Below are positions 1 to 10,003 of a DNA stretch of 64,000 nt, in pieces. The position numbers and the translations under genes were made by a program. This DNA comes from Streptomyces sp. SID13031 (lineage in GTDB: Bacteria; Actinomycetota; Actinomycetes; Propionibacteriales; Kribbellaceae). The notes beneath the pieces are model-generated. The model did not search any database. It was not told where the DNA came from and saw only the letters and a program-made list of their open reading frames with translations. Location: contig NZ_JAAGLV010000001.1 in NCBI RefSeq assembly GCF_010548305.1, positions 434,001-498,000 on the forward strand. Direction: 5' to 3'. Position 1 is the first letter of the stretch; each line of letters begins with the position of its first letter.

Positions 1-882
1 ATCGGCTTCTCCGCACCGGCCGCCGACCACGGCTGGATGGGTGCGATCACCAAGGCCACCCAGGCCGAGGCGAAGAAGTATTCCGACGTCGAACTGGTCG
101 TTGCTGAAGGCACCAACGATGTGAACCTGCAGATCAGCCAGGTCGAGACCTTCATCAACGACAAGGTCGACGCGATCGTGCTGCTGCCGTTCGACGGCGC
201 CGCGCTGACCGCGGTGGCGACCAAGGCGATGCAGGCCGGGATCACCGTGGTGAACGTGGACCGCGAGTTCGGCAGCACCTTCGCGGCCCGGACCACCGTG
301 CTCGGCGACAACAAGGGGATGGGCGTCTCGGCCGGCACCTATATCTGCCAGCAGCTCAAGGGCAAGAAGGACGCCGTCGTCGCCGAGATCGCCGGCATCG
401 ACTCGCTGCCGCTCACCCAGGCGCGCAGTACCGGCTTCAAGGAGGCGCTGGCCGACTGTGGGGTGAAGGTGAGCAACCGCGTCGCGGCCGAGTTCACCGT
501 CGAGTCCGGGGAGAAGGCAGCCGCCAACCTGTTGCAGGCGGCACCGAAGATCGACGCGATCTGGAACCACGACGACGACCAGGGGGTCGGCGTGATGGCC
601 GCGATCAAGAACTCCGGCCGCAAGGAGTTCTTCGTCGTCGGTGGCGCCGGTTCGGCGAACGTGATGCGCGAGATCAAGGCCGACAACACGCTGGTGAAGG
701 CCACTGTCATCTACCCGTCCACCCAGGGTGCGGACGGCGTCCGGCTGGCCCGGCTGCTGGTCCAGAAGAAGGCCCTCGGCGACCTGGTGGAGGTCGAGGT
801 GCCGCGCACGATCCAGCTGTACGCCCCGGTCGTCACCAAGGACAACGTCGACCAGTACCTGCCGACCGCCTTTGAAAGCTGA
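1..882 (+). CDS. Sugar ABC transporter substrate-binding protein (RbsB-like), 5' end missing
   Basis: The reading frame is already open at base 1, so the start, signal peptide and first part of lobe 1 lie outside the window. The visible 293 residues match a type 1 periplasmic binding protein of the ribose/xylose class: a repeated alpha/beta pattern, a segment reading NDVNLQISQVETFI, then DAIVLLPFDGAAL and a second lobe with IDAIWNHDDDQGVGVMAAI. Such proteins are lipid-anchored outside the membrane in actinobacteria and deliver sugars to an ABC permease. It is followed after 31 bases by an oxidoreductase and then xylose isomerase, which fits import and catabolism of a pentose or related sugar. 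The exact sugar cannot be read from the sequence. Confidence 0.88.
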   Translation: MGFSAPAADHGWMGAITKATQAEAKKYSDVELVVAEGTNDVNLQISQVETFINDKVDAIVLLPFDGAALTAVATKAMQAGITVVNVDREFGSTFAARTTVLGDNKGMGVSAGTYICQQLKGKKDAVVAEIAGIDSLPLTQARSTGFKEALADCGVKVSNRVAAEFTVESGEKAAANLLQAAPKIDAIWNHDDDQGVGVMAAIKNSGRKEFFVVGGAGSANVMREIKADNTLVKATVIYPSTQGADGVRLARLLVQKKALGDLVEVEVPRTIQLYAPVVTKDNVDQYLPTAFES

Positions 883-913
883 CAGAGCGAAAGCTGACAG
901 GAGTACACCGAGA

Positions 914-2077
914 ATGACGAACCTGGGCATCGGCCTGGTCGGTTACGCCTTCATGGGTGCCGCCCACTCACAGGCTTGGCGCAGCGCGCCGCGCTTCTTC
1001 GACCTGCCACTGCAGCCGGACATGACCGTCGTCTGTGGCCGGAACGCGGAAGCCGTCACCAAGGCTGCGGCCAAACTCGGCTGGAGCCAGACGGAGACCG
1101 ACTGGCGCAAACTGCTCACCCGCGACGACGTACAGCTGATCGACATCTGTACGCCGGGGGACAGCCACGCCGAGATCGCGATCGCCGCGCTGCAGGCGGG
1201 CAAGCACGTGCTCTGTGAGAAGCCGCTGGCCAACACCGTCGCGGAGGCCGAGCAGATGGCTGCCGCGGCGGCCGTGGCGGCGGCCAACGGGATCAGGTCG
1301 ATGGTCGGGTTCACCTACCGCCGCGTGCCGGCCATCGGGCTGGCCCGGCAATTGGTTGCCGAGGGCAAGATCGGCATCATCCGGCACGTCCGGGCGCAGT
1401 ACCTGCAGGACTGGATCGCCGACCCCGAGGCGCCGCTGTCGTGGCGGCTCGACAAGGAGAAGGCCGGTTCGGGCGCGCTCGGTGACATCGGCGCGCACAT
1501 CGTCGACCTGACGCAGTACATCACCGGCGACCGGATCACCGAGGTGAGCGGGCAGCTGGAGACCTTCGTCAAGGAACGGCCGGTCGCTCAAGAACATGCC
1601 GGCCTGGCCGGGAGCGCAGGCACCGAGCGCGGTCCGGTCACGGTCGACGACGCCGCCATCTTCCTGGCCCGCTTCAAGGAAGGCGCGCTCGGCGTCTTCG
1701 AGGCGACCAGGTTCGCGACCGGTCGCAAGAACGCGATCCGGCTCGAGATCAACGGCAGCAAAGGCAGTCTGGCCTTCGACTTCGAGGACCTGAACGAACT
1801 GCACTTCTACGACGCGACCGAGCCGGCCGAGACGGCCGGCTTCCGCCGGATCCTCGTCACCGAGGCCGTGCACCCGTACGTCGCGGCCTGGTGGCCGCCG
1901 GGTCACCTGCTCGGCTACGAGCACGGCTTCACCCACCAAGTGGTCGATCTGATCACCGCGATCGCCGACGGCACGGACCCCGCGCCCTCGTTCGCGGACG
2001 GCCTGCAGGTCCAGCGCGTGCTGGCCGCGGTCGAGGACAGCTCGGCCTCCCGACAATGGCAGGAGATCCCCTCATGA
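914..2077 (+). CDS. Gfo/Idh/MocA family oxidoreductase
   Basis: 387 residues. The N-terminus has the Rossmann dinucleotide-binding turn [12 protein letters not shown] (residues 6-17), and the family motif CEKPLANT lies near residue 100, where the lysine is the usual catalytic base. The C-terminal half is the mixed alpha/beta domain of the family. These enzymes oxidise or epimerise sugars and inositols with NAD(P). ATG 914 was chosen because the frame upstream runs into the end of the binding-protein gene and has no family similarity. The stop overlaps the xylose isomerase start as ATGA, so the two are translationally coupled. Substrate unknown; a sugar or sugar acid is likely from context. 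Confidence 0.88.
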   Translation: MTNLGIGLVGYAFMGAAHSQAWRSAPRFFDLPLQPDMTVVCGRNAEAVTKAAAKLGWSQTETDWRKLLTRDDVQLIDICTPGDSHAEIAIAALQAGKHVLCEKPLANTVAEAEQMAAAAAVAAANGIRSMVGFTYRRVPAIGLARQLVAEGKIGIIRHVRAQYLQDWIADPEAPLSWRLDKEKAGSGALGDIGAHIVDLTQYITGDRITEVSGQLETFVKERPVAQEHAGLAGSAGTERGPVTVDDAAIFLARFKEGALGVFEATRFATGRKNAIRLEINGSKGSLAFDFEDLNELHFYDATEPAETAGFRRILVTEAVHPYVAAWWPPGHLLGYEHGFTHQVVDLITAIADGTDPAPSFADGLQVQRVLAAVEDSSASRQWQEIPS

Positions 2078-3240
2078 CCTCATATACCCCGACCAAGGAC
2101 GACAAGTTCTCCTTCGGGCTCTGGACCGTCGGCTGGGAAGGCGTCGACGTCTTCGGTACCGCCGTCCGCGCGCCGCTCGACCCGGTACTCGCGGTCGAGA
2201 AGCTCGCCGAGCTGGGCGCGGCCGCCGTGTCCTTCCACGACGACGACCTGGTGCCCGACGACAGCACCCGTCAGCAGGTGCTCGAGCGCTTCGGCAAGGC
2301 ACTGGCCGACAACGACATGGTCGTCGAGATGGCGACCACGAACCTGTTCAGCCACCCGGTCTTCAAGGACGGCGGACTCACCGCCAACGACCGCGACGTA
2401 CGCCGGTACGCGCTGGCCAAGGTGCTCCGCAACGTGGACCTCGCGGCCGAGCTGGGCGCGAAGACCTACGTGCTGTGGGGTGGCCGCGAAGGCGCCGAGT
2501 CGGGCGGCTCCAAGGATGTGCATGCTGCCCTCGACCGGTACAAGGAGTCGATGGACCTGCTGACGACGTACGTCCAGGAGCAGGGCTACGACATGCGGTT
2601 CGCGATCGAGCCGAAGCCGAACGAGCCGCGCGGCGACATCCTGCTGCCGAGTATCGGGCATGCGATTGCCTTCATCAACGATCTCGAGCACCCCGAGCTG
2701 GTCGGCATCAACCCCGAGGTGGGGCACGAGCAGATGGCCGGGCTCAACTACGCGCACGGCATCGCGCAGGCGCTCTGGCACGGCAAGCTCTACCACATCG
2801 ACCTCAACGGACAGCACGGTCCGCGGTTCGACCAGGACCTGCGTTTCGGCGCCGGCAACCTGCGCGAGGCGTTCTGGACGGTCGATGTGCTGCAGGGGTC
2901 GTCCGGCGGCCCGGGGTACGACGGCTACGTGCACTTCGACTACAAGCCGCCGCGCACCGAGGACCTCGAAGGTGTCTGGGAGACCGCGCGCGGCTGTATG
3001 CGCAACTACCTGATCCTGCGGGAGAAGGTGCAGGCGTTCCGCGCCGACCCCGAAGTACAGGAAGCCGTCGCGGCAGCCCGCATTGCCGAGCTCGCCCAGC
3101 CGACGCTCGGCGCCGGCGAGACGCTCGACGAGTTGCGCAAGGCAACGTATGACCCCGACGCGCTGGCTCAGCGTGGCCTCGGGTTCGAGCGGCTCGACCA
3201 GCTCGCGATGGACCATCTGCTCGGCGTCCGCCAGCAGTAG
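2074..3240 (+). CDS. xylA: Xylose isomerase
   Basis: 388 residues, the usual length of actinobacterial class I xylose isomerases. It interconverts D-xylose and D-xylulose (and glucose/fructose) using two divalent metal ions. All expected active-site features are visible: FHDDD with catalytic H55, EPKPNEP with metal ligand E179 and K181, E215 and H218 in NPEVGHEQ, the aspartates D243, D253 and D255 in the [15 protein letters not shown] segment, and D289 in HFDYKPPR. The start ATG 2074 overlaps the previous stop by four bases, so it is co-translated with the oxidoreductase. A short hairpin follows at 3270-3288. Confidence 0.96.
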   Translation: MTSYTPTKDDKFSFGLWTVGWEGVDVFGTAVRAPLDPVLAVEKLAELGAAAVSFHDDDLVPDDSTRQQVLERFGKALADNDMVVEMATTNLFSHPVFKDGGLTANDRDVRRYALAKVLRNVDLAAELGAKTYVLWGGREGAESGGSKDVHAALDRYKESMDLLTTYVQEQGYDMRFAIEPKPNEPRGDILLPSIGHAIAFINDLEHPELVGINPEVGHEQMAGLNYAHGIAQALWHGKLYHIDLNGQHGPRFDQDLRFGAGNLREAFWTVDVLQGSSGGPGYDGYVHFDYKPPRTEDLEGVWETARGCMRNYLILREKVQAFRADPEVQEAVAAARIAELAQPTLGAGETLDELRKATYDPDALAQRGLGFERLDQLAMDHLLGVRQQ

Positions 3241-3269
3241 CTGAACTTCGCAGTACCAGGGCCGAAAAA

Positions 3270-3288
3270 TCCAGGGACCCGCCCTGGA
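3270..3288 (+). terminator. Short hairpin after xylA
   Basis: Perfect 7-bp stem TCCAGGG / CCCTGGA with a 5-base loop in the gap between xylA and the next secreted protein. There is no U-run, so terminator strength is uncertain. Confidence 0.4.
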
Positions 3289-3334
3289 ACTCGTATGGAG
3301 CGCGCACCTTATCCGACCCATGAGGAGCACCCCC

Positions 3335-6300
3335 ATGATCCAGCTACGCAGGCTCGGGACACTAATGCTAGCCCTGATCGCCGCGCTGGCGATCCCGTTG
3401 TCGGCGACCACCGCCCAGGCCCATCCGGGGCACGGCGACGACACCTTCAACGCGTTGATCTTCAGCAAGACGGCCGGCTTCCGGCACGACTCGATCCCGG
3501 CCGGGATCCAGGCGATCAAGGAGCTTGCCACCGAGAACAACTTCACCGTCACCGCGACCGAGGACGCGGCGATGTTCAACGACACCGAGCTGGCGAAGTA
3601 CGAGGTCGTCATCTGGCTGTCCACGACGGGTGACGTTCTCAACGCGGACCAGCAGGCCGCCTTCGAGCGGTACATCCGCAACGGCGGTGGCTATGCCGGC
3701 GTGCACGCGGCGTCGGACACGGAGTACGACTGGCCCTGGTACGGCAAGCTCGTCGGCAGCTACTTCGACAGCCACCCGGCCGGTACGCCGAACGCGACGG
3801 TGAAGGTGGAGGACCACGCGCACCCGTCGACCGCCGACGCGCCGACCCTCTGGCCGCGGACGGACGAGTGGTACAACTACCGGACCAACCCGCGTGGCGC
3901 TGTGCACGTGCTCGCGTCGCTCGACGAGACGTCGTACACCGGCGGCAACATGGGCGCCGAGCACCCGATCGTGTGGTGCCAGGACTATGACGGCGGCCGC
4001 TCCTGGTACACCGGGATGGGGCACACGATCGAGTCGTACGCCGACCCGATCTTCCGCAAGGAGCTGCTCGGCGGGATCAAGACCGCGGCGGGCGTCGAGC
4101 CGGCCGACTGTGGCGCGTCGCTGAGCGAGAGCTACGAGAAGGTCACGCTGGACGACGACACCGCGAACCCGATGGAGCTGTCGATCGCCAAGGACGGCCG
4201 GGTCTTCTACATCGACCGCAACGGCGCGGTGAAGATCATCAAGACTGACGGCACGGTGGTGACCGCCGGCACCCTCAGCGTCTATACCGGTCAGGAGTTC
4301 GGGCTGCTCGGCATCGCACTCGACCCGGCCTTCGACCAGAACGGCTTCATCTATCTGTACAACTCACCGGCCGGCAGTGGGTCCTTCGACCAGGTCTCGC
4401 GCTACAAGGTCACCGGGGACACGCTCGACATGGCGAGTGCCATACAGGTACTCCAGATAGACACTCAACGCAATGAGTGTTGCCATGCGGGTGGAGCACT
4501 CGAGTTCGATGGCGACGGCAACCTTTATGTCGCCACTGGTGACAACAGCAACCCGTTCGACTCCGACGGCTACTCGCCGCTGGACGAGCGCGCCGGCCGC
4601 GCCGCCTGGGACTCCCAGCGCAGCGCTGCCAACAGCAACAACCTGAACGGCAAGGTGCTGAAGATCCACCCCGAGGCCGACGGCACGTACACGGTCCCCG
4701 CGGGCAACATGTTCCCGGCCGGAACGGCGAAGACGCGGCCGGAGATCTTCGCGATGGGTTTCCGGAACCCGTTCCGGATCGGCATCGACCCGACCACCAA
4801 CCACCTGTTCGTCGCCGACTACGGTCCGGATGCCGGCCAGGTCTCGCCGACCCGCGGCCCGGACGGCCGGGTCGAGTGGAACATCCTCGACAAGCCCGGC
4901 TTCTACGGCTGGCCGTACTGCGTCGGCAACAACACGCCGTACAACGACTTCGACTTCGCCACCAGTACTTCCGGGGCGACCTTCAACTGCGCGGCACCGG
5001 TCAACAGCTCGCCGAACAACACCGGTATCAACCAGTTGCCGGCGGCGATTCCGGCCACGCTGTGGATGGGCAAGTCGACGAGCGGTGTGCCCGAGATCGG
5101 TGGCAGCGGTGCGCCGATGACCAGTGGCGCGTACAAGTTCGACCCGGACAGCGACTCGGATCGCAAGTGGCCCAAGTACTTCGACGGCAAGGCCGTGTTC
5201 GCCGACTGGAACGACAGCCGGCTGTTCTCGGTCCAGCTGAAGGACGACCGGGCCGGCGTCGCGGACGTCTCGCGGATGCTGCAGAAGCTGAACTTCATCC
5301 GCCCGCACGCGCTGCAGTTCGGACCGGACGGCGCGCTTTACGTGATCGAGTGGGGAAGCGGGTTCGGTGGCAACAACGCCGACTCGGGGATCTACCGGAT
5401 CGACTACGTACAAGGGAATCGGGCGCCGCTGGCCCAGTTCACGACGGACAAGACATCCGGGCCGGTACCACTGACGGTCGCCTTCGACTCGACCGGCTCG
5501 CGTGATCCGGATGGTCAGCAGGTCACCTTCGCCTGGGACTTCGACGGCAACGGGACGACGGACAGTACCGAGGCCAAGCCCTCGTACACCTACACGGCCG
5601 CCGGGGTGTTCAGCGCCCGGTTGACCGTGACGGACAGCGATGGCCGGACGGCGGTCTCCAACAAGACGATCACCGCCGGCAACACCGCGCCGACGATCAC
5701 CGTGGAAGGCCCGGCCGACGGTGGGTTCTTCGACTTCGGCGACACGATCAAGTACAAGGTCACCGTCACCGACCCCGAGGACGGCACGGTCGACTGCAAC
5801 GACGTGATCACGCAGCCCGCGCTCGGCCATGACGAGCACGCGCACCCGTACGAGCAGTACCACGGCTGCACCGGGACCTTCCCGTTGCCGGGTGACGACG
5901 GCCACGTCGGCGCGAACATCTTCGGCATCGTGACGGTCACCTACACCGACAAGGGCGCCCCGGGCTCGGGCCGGATCACCACGCAGAAGGTGGTCCAGCT
6001 CCAGCCGAAGACGCGCGAGGCGGAGTACTTCAACGAGACCGGCGGCCCGGGCGCGACGCCCGGCGTACAGGTCGAGGACACCGGTGACGTCGCCGGTGGT
6101 GGCAAGAACATCGGGTTCATCGAAGACGGCGACTGGTGGGGCTGGAAGCCGACGAACCTGACCGGGATCAACCAGCTCCAGTTGCGCGCCGCCTCGCCTG
6201 AGACGGGTGCGACGGTGCAGGTGCGCCAAGGTTCGCCGACCGACGGACCGATCGTTGCCACCATCAACGTCACGCCGACAGGTGCTTGGCAGACCTACGG

Positions 6301-8713
6301 CAACTTCACCGCGGACGTGTCCGGCGCTTCGCTGACCAGCGGACCGCTGTACTTCGTCAAGACGACCGGGCAGCTCAATGTCAACTGGGTGAAGTTCATC
6401 GGCAAGGGCGTGACGGAGAACCAGCGCCCGAACGTGGCGATCACCGCGACACCGCTGCAGGGCAAGGCGCCGTTGAAGGTCGACTTCACCGCGACGGCGA
6501 CCGACCCCGAAGGCGATCTGCCGCTGTCCTACGAGTGGAGCTTCGGTGACGGCGCCACCGCCACCGGCGCCACGGTCAGCCACACCTACACGACCGCCGG
6601 CACTCACGACGCGACCGTCACAGTGACGGACGCGAAGGGTGCAGCCGGTACGTCGCATGTGCAGGTGAAGGTGGATGCGTCAGCTCCGCCGACCTGCCTG
6701 ACTGGTCGCTCGGACGGCTTCGAGGGCACGACTCTCGACACCGGCCGCTGGAACTCGATTGTCAGAGGCAACCAGGAGCTTGCCGTCAGCAACGGCAACC
6801 TCACGCTGCCGTTGACGGCGACCGACATCTACGGCACGGGCAACACCGGTACGCCGAACATCGTGCTCCAGCCGCTCCCGGCCGGGGCATGGCAGGCGAC
6901 GGCGAAGCTGACGTTGCCAGCTCGGCTGGCGTATCAGCAGGCTGGGTTGATCGTCTACGGAGACGACGACAACTACGCGAAGATGGTGATCCAGGGGCGC
7001 TCGACGGGTGCCGCCTCGGCCAACGACCGGATCTTCCAGTTCATCCGCGAAGAGGCCGGTACGCCGAACGAGGTGGCTGCGTCCAACACGGCCAACCTGG
7101 GCGCGGCGTACCCGGACACCGTCTGGGTCCGCTTCACCAGCAACGGCCAGAACCTGCGGGCGTCGTACAGCGCTGACGGCGCGACGTTCGTGGAGATGTC
7201 GGAGACCAAGCAGCTGGCCGGGATCAGCAACCCGAAGATCGGGCTGTTCGGGCTGGCCAACCGCACCGAGGCGCTGCCGATCACGGCGCAGTTCGACTAC
7301 TTCACCATCACGCCGGACGACACCGCCGAGGCACCCACCCCGGACGACCAGTTCGACGGTACTTCGCTGGACGCCTGCCGCTGGTCGGCGAGCGTGCGGC
7401 CGGACGCCGCGGCGTACCGGGTGACCGGTGGTGGCCTCGAGATCGACACGAGCAAGGGCGACATCTACCAGGGCACGGCCACGAACCCGAAGAACCTGCT
7501 GCTGCAGCCGGCTCCCGACGGTGACTGGACGATCGAGACCAAGGTGGACGGGTCTGCGTTCAACGAGGCGTACCAGCAGGGCGGTCTGATGGTCTACGGC
7601 GACGACGCGAACTACGTGAAGCTCGACTTCATCACCACGAACGCCTCCGGCGGCACGGTGACCCGAGGGATCGAGCTGCGCAGCGAGGTCAACAACGTGG
7701 TCCTCGATCCTCAGCCGAACGCATCGCCGGCACCCACCCAAGGTGTCTGGTACCTGCGACTTGCGAAGACCGGTACGACGTACACGGGCTCGTACAGCGC
7801 GGACGGGTTGGCGTGGACGGCGCTACCGGCCGTCACCAACACCGCGTTGAGCTCGGCGAGCTTCGGGATCTATGCCTTCGGTGTCGACCAGGTCGCGTCG
7901 AAGACGGCGAAGTTCGACTACTTCAAGCTGATCAAGGACACGGTGGCGCCGCAGGTGAACCTGTCGGTCAACCCATCGGCGCCCTCCGGCACGAACGGCT
8001 GGTGGAACGACGCGGTCGTCGCGACGGCGATGGCGACCGACAACCAGCCGGGTCAGCTGTACATCGAGCAGAAGGTCGATGGCGGCGACTGGGCCGAGTA
8101 CACCCACGCGGTCAGCCTCACGGCGGATGGCACCCACACCGTCCAGGTGCGGGCCAGCGACACCGCGGGCAATGTGTCCGAGGTGAAGTCGGCGACGGTC
8201 AAGATCGACAAGACCGCACCGGCCGCCACGGTGACCGGTCTGACAGCCGGTGGTGACCTCGGGGTGGCGAGTCTGGCAACGGTCGCGGCGACTGCTACGG
8301 ACGCGCTCTCCGGACTGGCCGGCGTCACGCTCACCATCGACGGGAAAGCCTTCCCGGCGACCGGCAAACTCGATGGCATGGTGCTCGGTCTGGGTGCGCA
8401 CGAGGTGATCGCCCGGGCATCGGACAAGGCCGGCAACACCTCGGTGACGAAGGTGCCGTTCACCGTCATCGCGACGTACGCCGAGGCCATCGAGGTGGTC
8501 AAGCGCTACCGGGACGTCCGGACGCTGCCTCTGGATCCCACCGTGGTGATGAAGGTGCAGCTCCGCGCGGCCGAGCGCGAGCACGGCAAGGGTCGTCTGG
8601 CGGCGGCACGTACCGCGATGGACGTGTACCTGGCCGAGGCGGCCAAGGTCACCGACGTACCGGCGCGGACGCTGCTCACAGCTGTGGGCCAGGACCTCAG
8701 AGCGAGGATCTGA
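3335..8713 (+). CDS. Secreted ThuA / PQQ-type sugar dehydrogenase fusion with PKD, CBM6 and LamG-like domains
   Basis: 1792 residues. ATG 3335 is preferred over ATG 3320 because GAGGAG at 3322-3327 sits 7 bases before it. A Sec signal peptide ends near ATTAQA. Approximate domains: ThuA-like (33-258), glucose/sorbosone dehydrogenase beta-propeller (265-690), PKD (692-780), CBM6-like (895-1018), second PKD (1031-1112), two LamG/DUF1349-like concanavalin folds (1120-1325 and 1337-1525), two Ig-like repeats (1537-1710) and a helical C-terminal tail (1712-1792) resembling FIMAH-type ends. The protein probably binds and oxidises plant polysaccharide-derived sugars outside the cell. It lies between xylA and a sugar-isomerase-like gene, so a role in the same sugar pathway is likely. 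The substrate is not known. Confidence 0.88.
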   Translation: MIQLRRLGTLMLALIAALAIPLSATTAQAHPGHGDDTFNALIFSKTAGFRHDSIPAGIQAIKELATENNFTVTATEDAAMFNDTELAKYEVVIWLSTTGDVLNADQQAAFERYIRNGGGYAGVHAASDTEYDWPWYGKLVGSYFDSHPAGTPNATVKVEDHAHPSTADAPTLWPRTDEWYNYRTNPRGAVHVLASLDETSYTGGNMGAEHPIVWCQDYDGGRSWYTGMGHTIESYADPIFRKELLGGIKTAAGVEPADCGASLSESYEKVTLDDDTANPMELSIAKDGRVFYIDRNGAVKIIKTDGTVVTAGTLSVYTGQEFGLLGIALDPAFDQNGFIYLYNSPAGSGSFDQVSRYKVTGDTLDMASAIQVLQIDTQRNECCHAGGALEFDGDGNLYVATGDNSNPFDSDGYSPLDERAGRAAWDSQRSAANSNNLNGKVLKIHPEADGTYTVPAGNMFPAGTAKTRPEIFAMGFRNPFRIGIDPTTNHLFVADYGPDAGQVSPTRGPDGRVEWNILDKPGFYGWPYCVGNNTPYNDFDFATSTSGATFNCAAPVNSSPNNTGINQLPAAIPATLWMGKSTSGVPEIGGSGAPMTSGAYKFDPDSDSDRKWPKYFDGKAVFADWNDSRLFSVQLKDDRAGVADVSRMLQKLNFIRPHALQFGPDGALYVIEWGSGFGGNNADSGIYRIDYVQGNRAPLAQFTTDKTSGPVPLTVAFDSTGSRDPDGQQVTFAWDFDGNGTTDSTEAKPSYTYTAAGVFSARLTVTDSDGRTAVSNKTITAGNTAPTITVEGPADGGFFDFGDTIKYKVTVTDPEDGTVDCNDVITQPALGHDEHAHPYEQYHGCTGTFPLPGDDGHVGANIFGIVTVTYTDKGAPGSGRITTQKVVQLQPKTREAEYFNETGGPGATPGVQVEDTGDVAGGGKNIGFIEDGDWWGWKPTNLTGINQLQLRAASPETGATVQVRQGSPTDGPIVATINVTPTGAWQTYGNFTADVSGASLTSGPLYFVKTTGQLNVNWVKFIGKGVTENQRPNVAITATPLQGKAPLKVDFTATATDPEGDLPLSYEWSFGDGATATGATVSHTYTTAGTHDATVTVTDAKGAAGTSHVQVKVDASAPPTCLTGRSDGFEGTTLDTGRWNSIVRGNQELAVSNGNLTLPLTATDIYGTGNTGTPNIVLQPLPAGAWQATAKLTLPARLAYQQAGLIVYGDDDNYAKMVIQGRSTGAASANDRIFQFIREEAGTPNEVAASNTANLGAAYPDTVWVRFTSNGQNLRASYSADGATFVEMSETKQLAGISNPKIGLFGLANRTEALPITAQFDYFTITPDDTAEAPTPDDQFDGTSLDACRWSASVRPDAAAYRVTGGGLEIDTSKGDIYQGTATNPKNLLLQPAPDGDWTIETKVDGSAFNEAYQQGGLMVYGDDANYVKLDFITTNASGGTVTRGIELRSEVNNVVLDPQPNASPAPTQGVWYLRLAKTGTTYTGSYSADGLAWTALPAVTNTALSSASFGIYAFGVDQVASKTAKFDYFKLIKDTVAPQVNLSVNPSAPSGTNGWWNDAVVATAMATDNQPGQLYIEQKVDGGDWAEYTHAVSLTADGTHTVQVRASDTAGNVSEVKSATVKIDKTAPAATVTGLTAGGDLGVASLATVAATATDALSGLAGVTLTIDGKAFPATGKLDGMVLGLGAHEVIARASDKAGNTSVTKVPFTVIATYAEAIEVVKRYRDVRTLPLDPTVVMKVQLRAAEREHGKGRLAAARTAMDVYLAEAAKVTDVPARTLLTAVGQDLRARI

Positions 8714-8839
8714 CCCGATGATCGTCGCCGTGCGAGACCGCACCCTGTCCGACGCGGAGAGGCGGACAGGAGCTGTCGTGACCCGAGGTGGTTCGGCCCC
8801 GCCCCGGGAAACGAGAGAGCGGTTTCGCGCGGTCGACGG

Positions 8840-8899
8840 GGGACCGGCCAGTCCGGTCCCGGTCCCCGGCGCCGTGACCAGCGCTCCGGCCACGGCGCC
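8840..8899 (+). other. Two hairpins between the ThuA fusion gene and the isomerase gene
   Basis: GGGACCGG / CCGGTCCC (8840-8847 with 8853-8860) and GGCGCCGTG / CACGGCGCC (8868-8876 with 8891-8899) form two GC-rich hairpins in the 227-base gap. They may be a terminator pair or processing signals. No U-run follows. The rest of this gap shows no gene. Confidence 0.4.
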
Positions 8900-8940
8900 G
8901 TGGGACACCCCTTTGTTCTCTGGAAAAGGAGTAGATGGAG

Positions 8941-9942
8941 ATGGCACGACCGATCACCTTGTTCACCGGCCAGTGGGCCGATCTGCCGTTCGAGGAGGTG
9001 GCCCGGCTCGCGTCCGACTGGGGCTACGAAGGACTCGAGATCGCCTGCTGGGGTGATCACCTCGACGTCCGCAAGGCCGCGGAGGACGACGGGTACGTCC
9101 GCAACCGGCTGGACATCCTGGAGAAGTACAACCTGAAGGTCTGGACGATCTCCAACCACCTGCTCGGCCAGGCGATCTGCGACGACCCGATCGACCAGCG
9201 GCACCAGGCGATCCTGCCCGCGCACATCTGGGGCGACGGTGACCCCGAGGGCGTGCGGCAGCGGGCGGCCGAGGAGATGGCCACCACCGCGCGCGCCGCT
9301 CGCCGGCTGGGCGTCGACGTGGTGGTCGGCTTCACCGGATCGTCGATCTGGAAGACCGTCGCCATGTTCCCGCCGGTACCGCAGTCGATGGTCGACGCCG
9401 GGTACCGGGACTTCGCGGACCGGTGGAACCCGATCCTGGACGTCTTCGACGAGGTGGGCGTGCGGTTCGCGCACGAGGTGCACCCGTCGGAGATCGCCTA
9501 CGACTACTGGTCGACGACGGCGACGCTGGAGGCGATCGGGCACCGCGCGGCGTTCGGGCTGAACTGGGACCCGAGCCACTTCGTCTGGCAGGACCTCGAC
9601 CCGGTCGGCTTCCTGTGGGACTTCAAGGACCGGATCTACCACGTCGACTGCAAGGACGCGAAACGCCAGGTCGGCAACGGCCGCAACGGCCGGATGGGCT
9701 CCCACCTGGCCTGGGGCGACCCGCGCCGCGGCTGGGACTTCGTCTCCACCGGCCACGGTGACGTCCCCTGGGAAGCATGCTTCCGAATGCTCAACACGAT
9801 CGGCTACACCGGCCCGATCTCGGTCGAATGGGAAGACGCCGGCATGGACCGCCTGGTCGGCGCCCCCGAAGCTCTCCAGTTCATCAAGTCCCTAGCCTTC
9901 GACCCGCCGACCGCATCCTTCGACGCCGCCTTCTCCTCATAG
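8941..9942 (+). CDS. Sugar phosphate isomerase/epimerase (xylose isomerase-like TIM barrel)
   Basis: 333 residues. The start is placed at ATG 8941 because AGGAG at 8927-8931 is 9 bases upstream; ATG 8935 in the same frame is only 3 bases from it. The fold is the AP-endonuclease-2/xylose-isomerase-like TIM barrel: the sequence runs from [13 protein letters not shown] through [34 protein letters not shown] and STGHGDVPW to [10 protein letters not shown], which carry the typical Glu, Asp and His metal ligands. Members isomerise or epimerise sugars and inositol intermediates. It lies in the sugar gene group and ends at a strong bidirectional terminator. The exact substrate is unknown. Confidence 0.88.
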   Translation: MARPITLFTGQWADLPFEEVARLASDWGYEGLEIACWGDHLDVRKAAEDDGYVRNRLDILEKYNLKVWTISNHLLGQAICDDPIDQRHQAILPAHIWGDGDPEGVRQRAAEEMATTARAARRLGVDVVVGFTGSSIWKTVAMFPPVPQSMVDAGYRDFADRWNPILDVFDEVGVRFAHEVHPSEIAYDYWSTTATLEAIGHRAAFGLNWDPSHFVWQDLDPVGFLWDFKDRIYHVDCKDAKRQVGNGRNGRMGSHLAWGDPRRGWDFVSTGHGDVPWEACFRMLNTIGYTGPISVEWEDAGMDRLVGAPEALQFIKSLAFDPPTASFDAAFSS

Positions 9943-9950
9943 CGGCAAGT

Positions 9951-9993
9951 CCCTGCGGTGCTGGTCCCTTTCCCCGGTTCCAGCACCGCAGGG
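9951..9993. terminator. Bidirectional terminator between convergent genes
   Basis: Perfect 14-bp stem: CCCTGCGGTGCTGG at 9951-9964 and its complement at 9980-9993, with a 15-base loop. It lies between the stop of the isomerase gene and the stop of the opposing DUF1996 gene, the expected place for a shared terminator. Confidence 0.85.
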
Positions 9994-10003
9994 GGTTCTT
10001 CGG

